In this document: in pieces, positions 57,834-64,000 of the stretch
Layout: each line of letters opens with the position of its first letter
How positions within the stretch are numbered: position 1 is the first letter of the stretch
Assembly: GCA_044237765.1 (NCBI GenBank)
Contig: JBIIEQ010000007.1
Coordinates: forward strand, 1-64,000
Origin: UBA6136 sp044237765
GTDB taxonomy: Bacteria > Pseudomonadota > Gammaproteobacteria > Methylococcales > Methylococcaceae
Length of the DNA stretch: 64,000 nt
Direction: 5' to 3'
Notes under the pieces: generated by a model
Databases searched by the model: none
The model's input: the letters and a program-made list of their open reading frames with translations, nothing else
What the model was told of the DNA's origin: nothing
Made by a program: the position numbers and the translations under genes

Positions 57834-59735
57834 TCAGCGCTCCCCGACCGGCGCGCTCCAGGCATCGGAAACCAGCGTGTCGACACCGCTGCCGGTCAGC
57901 GATTCCAGGAAGGCCACCAGGCTGTCGATGTCATCGGCGCCGAGATGCAAGGGCTGGATGAGAGGATCGAGATTTTCGTTGGCCACGCCGCCCCGGTTGT
58001 AGAACTCGACCACCTCAAGCAGCGTCGCCAGCCCACCATGATGCATGTATGGTGCGGTGAGCGCGGCATTGCGCAGGGACGGCGTCCGGTATTTCCAGCG
58101 ATCCGCCGGGTTTTGCGTGATCTCGTATCGACCCAGGTCACCGGGCCGAGTCTCGGCGACCTGGCCGATGCTGGCCGCAGACAGATCAAATGTCACACCG
58201 GGCGCCACCTGAACCGGAGTAGTGGCAGGTTCGCGGCGCATGCTTTCCTGATATCCGAGCCCGGTATTGTGCAACTGGTTATCAGTGAATAGCGCCGACT
58301 TGGCTCCGATCGTATGACATTGCACACAGCCGGCCTTGCCGGCGAATAGCGCGTAACCCCGCTGCGCCGCCGGCGACAACGCATCGGCTCTATGGCCGTA
58401 ATGCCAGCGATCGAAGGGTGCATCCCCGGATACCAGTGTCCGCTCATAGCTGGCAATCGCCTGCCCGACCGCGTCCATGCTCGGCCCACGACGGAAAGCC
58501 TTTTCGAAAAGACCCCGATAATCCGGCAGCGACTTCAGCTTGTCGATGACAGCCCCGACGGACGGGTTGCCCATCTCGTTGGCCGCCAGGAAAGGTCCCC
58601 AGACCTGATTCTCCAGCGTAGATTCGCGACCGTCGTGGAACAGCGAAGTCAGATAGACCACGTTGTAGATCGTCGGCGCATTACGGCGCACTGTGCGGCC
58701 TTCGATACCGATGGCGGTGGCCTGCTCCTGACTGGTGAAACCCTGCTCCGGAATGTGGCACATGGCGCAGGAAAAAGTCTGATTCAAGGACAGCCGCCGG
58801 TCGTAGAACAGCTTGCGGCCGAGCGCAATTTTCTCCCGCGTCATCGGATTGTCCGCCGGGGTCGGCAAGGGTGGCAGCCCCAGGACCGGGTGACGTGCCC
58901 ACCGGAAGAGATCAGCCGGCGGGCCCTGGCGCTGCGCCAGCGCCGCCGAGTTCGTTTGGTAGTCCGGACGCTCATAACCCGATTTGTCGTCCCCCGCCCG
59001 AATCGGCGCGGAGGCCGGCGCGTTCGCCGCCGGCCTTGCTGGCGCGCTCGATTCCAGCCGCAGCGTTTCGATATCCGCCAGCACCAGATCGGGATGCAGA
59101 ACCGAGACGGTGTAGCTGTTGCGAATCCGGCGCTGCTCGTCGATCAGGTAAACCCGCAGCAGATGCGAAAACTTGCCCGTGGGATGGCCTTGCGCGTCCA
59201 CTTCCCGGTCCACGGATTGCTGATAGTCACGCAGGATTGGTTGCAACTCGGTCTCCGAGCGCGTGGTCAGAAAATGCCAGTCGATGCCGCCCGACTGAAA
59301 GCTCTCGCCATATTTCGCCATCACTTCGGGCTTGTCATGCGCGGGATTGAAACTCAGCGTGATCAACCGCAAGCGGTCCTTCAACTCCGGACGGGCCGTC
59401 AATGCCGACTTGATGCGATGCAGCACCATCGTCGCCAGCGGGCAGCCATTGGCATCGTCGCAGGTCGCATAAATGAAGCTCAGCAACACCATGCGGTCCG
59501 CATACAATTGGTGCAGCGTAGCCGGCTGACCGCTCGACTCCAGCACCTGCCCGTCGGCCGCCTCGCCCAGACTCGGCAGCGCGTAACTGCCGGGCTGGGG
59601 CGGGGAATAGGGCAATGTGCCATAGCCGGGGGCCTGTGGGTGCGGCTCATCGGCAGCCATGGAAAAGGATGAGGCGAACGCCAATACCAGCAGAAGCGAC
59701 AAAGTGCAGCGACGGCAAGTTTCTGTCTTCATCAT
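57834..59735 (-). CDS. Sco domain fused to MauG-like diheme cytochrome c peroxidase
   Basis: A 633-residue exported protein. Signal peptide to about residue 27. Residues 45-225 are a Sco1/SenC-like thioredoxin fold with a cysteine pair spaced CDDANGC (Cys92, Cys98, five residues apart instead of the usual three) and His191 in the place of the conserved Sco histidine. After a proline/alanine linker, residues 280-630 form a diheme peroxidase/MauG domain with CAMCH (323-327) and CVQCH (470-474). Methanethiol oxidase operons of Hyphomicrobium encode separate Sco and MauG proteins after mtoX. Here they are one chain, two genes away from mtoX. A role in copper delivery and oxidative maturation of MtoX is inferred. 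Confidence 0.9.
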   Translation of the reverse strand: MMKTETCRRCTLSLLLVLAFASSFSMAADEPHPQAPGYGTLPYSPPQPGSYALPSLGEAADGQVLESSGQPATLHQLYADRMVLLSFIYATCDDANGCPLATMVLHRIKSALTARPELKDRLRLITLSFNPAHDKPEVMAKYGESFQSGGIDWHFLTTRSETELQPILRDYQQSVDREVDAQGHPTGKFSHLLRVYLIDEQRRIRNSYTVSVLHPDLVLADIETLRLESSAPARPAANAPASAPIRAGDDKSGYERPDYQTNSAALAQRQGPPADLFRWARHPVLGLPPLPTPADNPMTREKIALGRKLFYDRRLSLNQTFSCAMCHIPEQGFTSQEQATAIGIEGRTVRRNAPTIYNVVYLTSLFHDGRESTLENQVWGPFLAANEMGNPSVGAVIDKLKSLPDYRGLFEKAFRRGPSMDAVGQAIASYERTLVSGDAPFDRWHYGHRADALSPAAQRGYALFAGKAGCVQCHTIGAKSALFTDNQLHNTGLGYQESMRREPATTPVQVAPGVTFDLSAASIGQVAETRPGDLGRYEITQNPADRWKYRTPSLRNAALTAPYMHHGGLATLLEVVEFYNRGGVANENLDPLIQPLHLGADDIDSLVAFLESLTGSGVDTLVSDAWSAPVGER

Positions 59736-59873
59736 TTACAACTCACCTGGAGGAAGCCTTCCTGACGAACTATCAGGAATTTCCGTTTGGCTGCCTCCGG
59801 CTGGAGTTCACTTTGGGCAAACAGGGTTTTCAAATGCTGGTTGATGGTTGGCAATTTGACCTTGAGCACCCTA

Positions 59874-62246
59874 CTAATCCAGACAGCATTTCTTGTATTT
59901 CTTGCCGCTGCCGCAGGGGCATGGGTCGTTCCGGCCCACCTTGGCGGGCGGTTCGAGAGCAGAGGGGTGCAGGGCCGGCAGATCGTGACGATTCAGTTGA
60001 CGTCGTAACTCGTTGTAAAGGTCGACGAACTCCCGGTTACCTGGTCCGCTGGGTGTGTATCGTTCCCATACGCCTGGGCAAGCCAGGGCCGTTTGCAGTT
60101 GCGTCAAAGCCTGCTCCTGTTTACCCAGACGCATCAACTGACCCGCCAGGAGCGTGACCACATCCACCGCCTTGGGGTGTCGTTGGATCGCGGGTAACAG
60201 ATGGGACACGGCGGCCCGTGGACGATTCAATGCTGGGAGGATCAACCCCAGCTTGAGGTGACTAACCCAATCATCCGGGTTTGCCGCGATGCGTTCACGC
60301 AGACGTTGGAGGGCAACCGCCATGGGAGCGACGTCGTTATCCAGACGACAGCTCATGGGCTTTACCCGGATATCCTGGTCGGGTTGCGTCAGCAAGGAAA
60401 AAGACTCAGGGATCAGTCTGCCGAATGCCTCTTGGGTGAATTCGAATTCAACCCATTCGTGACAATTTTTGCAGGGATGCTCGTCCGCGATCAGGTAGGG
60501 AATGCCTTCTGCCTGACTGGGCGGCACGACGACCCCCAGGGTGGGATAACGATGCTCGGCCCCACACGCGGGACAGCGTAACTTGAGCATCAGCGGCCCT
60601 GGCTCGGACTTGCCCTCCGCGAACGACATCAGGGCCCGGGAGACCCTTTCCCGCTCCGAGATAACGCGTTGATGGACGACTTCGACTTCGGGATCATCGC
60701 TGGCCAGGAGTCGCGCCTGCACGTAATAGGCTTGGTCGATCAGCGGCGATTGTTCATGAAGAACCGCCTTGAGCCGACCCAGCAAGCGCGGGTCGGGAAC
60801 GGCTTCCAGCAAGCCGCAAAAGAGATCGGTCTGACTCATGATGAGGCGGTCAAAATGAGCTAGCGCAAACTCGACGGCCCCTTGCCCACCCACGGGTTCG
60901 ATCACCCCAAGACCAAAAATCCGTTGGGAGTCATCAAGACGATCCCAGGCGCTAATGAGGGCTTCCTGCGCCGGCACCCCGATTTTGGTGAGGGCTCTCA
61001 TGGCCTCCTCGCACAGGAAGTCACCGTGGGCTTCTCCCATGGACTCGATCAGCGCCGGGATGAAGGCGGCATCCCCGATCTCGCCCATGGCCCAGACCAA
61101 GGTACTGCTGCCATAGTTTTCATCCTGCTTAACGAGACGGTCCGACAGCGCCTGTCTTGACTCATTGGTATCGAAGTCAAGCAGATGCTGCTTGAGGCTG
61201 ACCTTCCACGGATTTTCCTTGAGGTCGGCGGCCAGCAGATCGAGGGTGGTCTCCAGGCACAAACCGGCAGGGGAGAAGTCCGTTAGCAGGCTGGCCTCCA
61301 GCAGGGCTGCCACCGCGACCTGACAAACCTCTTCAGGGTCAAGATACTGCCGTAGCACCGCGTCAGGGGCCAGCAGCCCTGAGAGCCTTTGACAACCCTC
61401 TGATTTTTGGCCGTATGCATTCAGCAATGACTCGAGTTCACTCACCTCCGGCGGATGAATTAACCAAGCCTCCCACTGCTCCAAAGGCGTGCCAGGTTCA
61501 AACCAAGGGGAGAGAAGTACCAGTGATTGCTCAGACTCTGAGCGGGCCTTGGCAAATACCAGATCGAGCAAACTATCCCGGCCGAAGAAACCTTGAAACA
61601 GCGAGCAAAGAAGAGCATCGGGTACGAATTCCTCTTCGGACGATGGGAGGCTCGCATCAAGGACCGCACCCAGCGTGTCGTCCTCAAGCTGCAAGGCCAA
61701 ACGCGGCAGGTAATTGATCAACATCATCCGGTCGAGATGTTCCGGACGGTCCTGCAGCAGCCAACGCGCCAGTCGATTGACCTTGTCCGGCAAACACGCC
61801 GCTGCCGATTCGGTCTTGATTTGGTGCCATTGGCTAATCGCCTCGACTCTGGGTCTCTCCGTGCCCTGCTCAATATCCTGAAGGTGCTGCTCCATCAGGC
61901 TGCACCATTTGTCCGGGGTCAGATTGGCCAGGATTTGGCTGACCGTGCCCATGATAGAAGGAGACCCTTGCTCCCATAGCTTCAGGAGTGTGGGTTTCAG
62001 GTTGGCAAAACAGTGTTCGGGCAAGTCCCTGAGAAGGCGGGATGTCAGCCATGAATGGTCAACATCCAAAAATCTTTGCAAGGTCAGATCATGAAAAACA
62101 GCCGCAATAACTTGCTGACGCCTCTCAGTCTCGGCCTCGGGTATTTCGAGATAGCGCTCAAGCGCCCATTCAAGCAACAAGGGATCGTCAAGTTGCTTTG
62201 CTGCCAGGGAAATAATGGAATTCATGGTGGGTTGCATGGCGCTCAT
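59874..62246 (-). CDS. Large HEAT/zinc-ribbon/TPR protein ending in a SEC-C motif
   Basis: About 790 residues from ATG 62246 (62225 also possible). The first two thirds are helical, with HEAT-like repeats clearest at SSTLVWAMGEIGDAAFIPALIESMG and EEAMRALTKIGVPAQEALISAW. A zinc ribbon follows (CPAC ... CKNC, coded around 60455-60580), then a tetratricopeptide-like stretch (AVSHLLPAIQRHPKAVDVVTLLA). The C-terminus is a textbook SEC-C zinc motif (GRNDPCPCGSGKKYKKCC). SEC-C tails occur in SecA and in diverse proteins thought to contact ribosomes or partner proteins. No catalytic domain seen. It separates mtoX from the Sco-MauG gene on the same strand. Whether it belongs to that operon is unclear. 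Confidence 0.75.
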   Translation of the reverse strand: MSAMQPTMNSIISLAAKQLDDPLLLEWALERYLEIPEAETERRQQVIAAVFHDLTLQRFLDVDHSWLTSRLLRDLPEHCFANLKPTLLKLWEQGSPSIMGTVSQILANLTPDKWCSLMEQHLQDIEQGTERPRVEAISQWHQIKTESAAACLPDKVNRLARWLLQDRPEHLDRMMLINYLPRLALQLEDDTLGAVLDASLPSSEEEFVPDALLCSLFQGFFGRDSLLDLVFAKARSESEQSLVLLSPWFEPGTPLEQWEAWLIHPPEVSELESLLNAYGQKSEGCQRLSGLLAPDAVLRQYLDPEEVCQVAVAALLEASLLTDFSPAGLCLETTLDLLAADLKENPWKVSLKQHLLDFDTNESRQALSDRLVKQDENYGSSTLVWAMGEIGDAAFIPALIESMGEAHGDFLCEEAMRALTKIGVPAQEALISAWDRLDDSQRIFGLGVIEPVGGQGAVEFALAHFDRLIMSQTDLFCGLLEAVPDPRLLGRLKAVLHEQSPLIDQAYYVQARLLASDDPEVEVVHQRVISERERVSRALMSFAEGKSEPGPLMLKLRCPACGAEHRYPTLGVVVPPSQAEGIPYLIADEHPCKNCHEWVEFEFTQEAFGRLIPESFSLLTQPDQDIRVKPMSCRLDNDVAPMAVALQRLRERIAANPDDWVSHLKLGLILPALNRPRAAVSHLLPAIQRHPKAVDVVTLLAGQLMRLGKQEQALTQLQTALACPGVWERYTPSGPGNREFVDLYNELRRQLNRHDLPALHPSALEPPAKVGRNDPCPCGSGKKYKKCCLD

Positions 62247-62311
62247 CCGTGGAATTCTAACCCTTAAGGCCAGTGGCCGAAGCAGCGCATGCGGATTGAT
62301 TGATCGGGTCA

Positions 62312-62338
62312 CGTTGCGCCGGAAAGGCCGGCGCAACG
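62312..62338 (-). terminator. Hairpin after mtoX
   Basis: Perfect 11-base-pair inverted repeat CGTTGCGCCGG/CCGGCGCAACG with a five-base loop, ten bases past the mtoX stop. There is no T-run on the minus strand, so it may be a weak terminator or an mRNA-stabilising structure. Confidence 0.5.
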
Positions 62339-62347
62339 CTCTATCAC

Positions 62348-63724
62348 CTACTTGACCGCAAGCTGAGCCTTATCCGACTGCTGAGCGACCTGGGAGTACA
62401 GCGCATGCGCGCCGAAGCGCATCTGATGCGGACGGCCCAGTTTTTCCGCCAAGAAGTCGATGGCGAAGGTCGGTTTCAGCTCCTTGCCATCCCACTGGAA
62501 CAGCTTGAGGAACTGCTCATTGTCCTTGCCCTTCTTGTCCCAGTTGGCGAGCAGCGAGGAGGAGTAATACAGCCGCTTGCCGTCCCAGCTGGAGGACACC
62601 ATGTTGACCTGGGCGCCAATGGTCTTCTCGTAGATCTGTACCGGCTTTTCCGGGTTGCTGATGTCGAAGGCGCGGGTCTTGCCGTCCATGAAAGTGTTCA
62701 CCCACAACAGCTTGTCGTCGTTGGAGATCGAGATGTCGACCGGCAAAGGGATGTCCTTTGGATTGCCGATGTCGGCCACGGACTTGGCCTGCCATTCGCC
62801 CTTGGCATCCTCGTGGATCAGCCAGATTTGCGAGGTCAGCGCGGTGGTCGTGAAGCAGTAATTGTGGCTCTCGCCCCAGGCGCAGCGGATTTCCAGCGGC
62901 GCGCCGGGCACATCGAACACCTTTTTCGGCTGCTTGGTATGCAGATCCCAGGTCACCACGGTATTGCCGAAGTGCTTCATGGCCTCGGCGTCGGTCAGCA
63001 TCTTGCCGAAGTCCATCATGTAGTTGTTCCAGCCGGTGAAGGATGAGGTCACCAGCAGATTCTTGCGCGGCAGGGCGCGGACATCGTAGTTGTAGCCGTC
63101 GGCATACTTGCCGGTCTTGATCGCGCCTTGCAGGTCGCTGTCGGTCGGTATCCAGTGCGTCGCCACATACTCGCCTTCATTGGTGTATTCCACCAGCGCG
63201 GTGCGGCCGCCATGATCCTTGTTGTTGGACAGGCCGGTAATGATCATGCGGCCCGGCAGGGCGTACATGGTGTGCGGCCCGACCACGCCGCCGGATTTGG
63301 CGACAAAATCGGTGAGCGTCTTAACCAGTTTCGGTTTCGACGGATCGGTCTTGACGTCGAAGACGAAGATCTTGCTGGTATCTAAGCCGCCAGCCCAGAG
63401 GAATTGCCTGTCATCGGTAAAGTCGGAATGGTGTGCCTCATTACGGCCGCCGACCGAGACGCTGTTGATGACCTTGCCGAACTTTTCCGACTTCGGGTTG
63501 ACGTCGACCGTGACCAGCTTGTCCTGCTCGTCGCCAACGCCTTCGACGCCCAACGTCCAGACATAGACGAAATCCTCCTGGCCGGTAATCTTTTTCATGT
63601 AGGGCGAAGCGCAGGTTTCGTCGGCCAGTGTCTGGACCGGGACGGCCGCGCTCACGGCCAAGGCGAGGCCCAGGGCGGTGGCGAGGATGGGTTGGCGTGT
63701 GGTGATGTGGTTGCCTGGAATCAT
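62348..63724 (-). CDS. mtoX: Methanethiol oxidase (selenium-binding protein 56 family)
   Basis: A 458-residue periplasmic SBP56/SELENBP1-family protein. The signal peptide (to about QTLADE) is followed by the conserved opening ETCASPYMKKITGQEDFVYVWTLG. Histidine-rich metal-site segments are present: GGRNEAHHSD, VGPHTMYALPG and LGRPHQMRFGAHAL. Bacterial MtoX is a copper enzyme that oxidises methanethiol to formaldehyde, sulfide and peroxide. In this genome formaldehyde would join the C1 pathway that XoxF also feeds. The nearby Sco-MauG fusion supports the MTO role over a generic selenium-binding label. Confidence 0.92.
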   Translation of the reverse strand: MIPGNHITTRQPILATALGLALAVSAAVPVQTLADETCASPYMKKITGQEDFVYVWTLGVEGVGDEQDKLVTVDVNPKSEKFGKVINSVSVGGRNEAHHSDFTDDRQFLWAGGLDTSKIFVFDVKTDPSKPKLVKTLTDFVAKSGGVVGPHTMYALPGRMIITGLSNNKDHGGRTALVEYTNEGEYVATHWIPTDSDLQGAIKTGKYADGYNYDVRALPRKNLLVTSSFTGWNNYMMDFGKMLTDAEAMKHFGNTVVTWDLHTKQPKKVFDVPGAPLEIRCAWGESHNYCFTTTALTSQIWLIHEDAKGEWQAKSVADIGNPKDIPLPVDISISNDDKLLWVNTFMDGKTRAFDISNPEKPVQIYEKTIGAQVNMVSSSWDGKRLYYSSSLLANWDKKGKDNEQFLKLFQWDGKELKPTFAIDFLAEKLGRPHQMRFGAHALYSQVAQQSDKAQLAVK

Positions 63725-63785
63725 GGGAACTCTCCGTACTAATGATTATGGTTATTCTTCGATGCGAGGCGGGGCAGGCATTGGC

Positions 63786-64000
63786 TTACTCCGCCGTGGC
63801 CGGGTCGATGCGGGACCGGACTGGACGGATCGCCGTGACCGGAAAACCGCCGGCCTCGGCGTGCTCGCGAATCATCCTCTCATTCGGTGCGATGTAAAGG
63901 CAGTACACCCGGTCGTCGGTGACGAAGCTTTCCAGCCACTGTATTTCAGGGCCCATGGTTTTCAGGACGCTGCAGGAACGTTGGGAAATGGCCTTGAGCT
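63786..64000 (-). CDS. DUF4242 (nickel-binding-like) protein, N-terminal part outside window
   Basis: The last 71 codons of a minus-strand gene reading in from the right edge. The translation includes PEIQWLESFVTDDRVYCLYIAPNE and IREHAEAGGFPV, the core of the small ferredoxin-like DUF4242 domain. It ends in RSRIDPATAE. Family members are about 80-100 residues, some shown to bind nickel. It lies 62 bases upstream of mtoX on the same strand, so the two are probably cotranscribed. Confidence 0.8.
   Translation of the reverse strand, partial: LKAISQRSCSVLKTMGPEIQWLESFVTDDRVYCLYIAPNERMIREHAEAGGFPVTAIRPVRSRIDPATAE

Noticed and set aside
58392..59672. A 426-codon open frame antisense to the Sco-MauG gene
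   Set aside because: Arg-rich, low-complexity translation with no domain. The opposite strand holds a clear gene.

Overview
The window is a continuous stretch of a gammaproteobacterial chromosome. The main taxonomic clue is gene order: amgK-murU diverging from lptD-surA-pdxA-rsmA, as in Pseudomonas and relatives. An alanine-rich Lpp/OprI-type lipoprotein, an Mla/MCE lipid transporter and Lpt outer-membrane assembly confirm a Gram-negative. A lanthanide-type methanol dehydrogenase (XoxF) and a methanethiol oxidase (SBP56/MtoX) point to C1 and methylated-sulfur metabolism, so a methylotrophic or sulfur-oxidising lineage is likely. The genus cannot be named from the sequence alone. No rRNA, tRNA or CRISPR array was seen.

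Layout. 1-7 kb: argH (cut by the left edge), a histidine phosphatase, a GT83/PMT-like membrane glycosyltransferase, an asparagine synthetase, and the cell-wall recycling pair murU-amgK on the minus strand. 7-13 kb: lptD-surA-pdxA-rsmA. 13-14.2 kb: a decayed zone with a 121-bp MITE-like element flanked by CTAG repeats, a small membrane protein, a transposase remnant and a degenerate inverted repeat, where apaG/apaH might be expected. 14-20.7 kb: pgm, an Lpp-like lipoprotein, ccmABC without the rest of the ccm operon, an M18 aminopeptidase and a DUF2780 lipoprotein. 20.8-24.6 kb: cytochrome oxidase assembly genes (DUF2909, SURF1, a Sco-like protein) and one uninterrupted frame that joins complete heme A synthase (CtaA/COX15) to the SRP receptor FtsY. 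24.7-29.7 kb: the PQQ dehydrogenase module xoxJ, xoxF, a relay metallohydrolase and a SoxYZ-like carrier.

29.7-42.5 kb: an RND efflux operon (OMF-MFP-RND), glgX, a membrane protein and an MCE/Mla-type ABC transporter with a PqiC-like lipoprotein. 42.6-45.6 kb: a lone TIR-STAND-TPR protein whose TIR domain seems to lack the catalytic glutamate. 45.6-52.4 kb: argS, a SPOR protein, gloA, sua5, murF and selO. The 3' part of argS and the murF-selO block are much richer in G+C than their neighbours. 52.5-57.8 kb: small membrane proteins with terminators, an overlapping three-gene operon (unknown protein, WYL regulator, IMPACT/YigZ), DUF2892, and an RDD protein with a pilin-like tail. 57.8-64 kb: an mtoX locus with a fused Sco-MauG maturation protein, a HEAT/zinc-ribbon/SEC-C protein and a DUF4242 protein cut by the right edge.

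The items most worth attention are the CtaA-FtsY fusion, the Sco-MauG fusion beside mtoX, the catalytically atypical TIR-STAND protein, and two tiny membrane proteins with a shared plan that flank the WYL operon.
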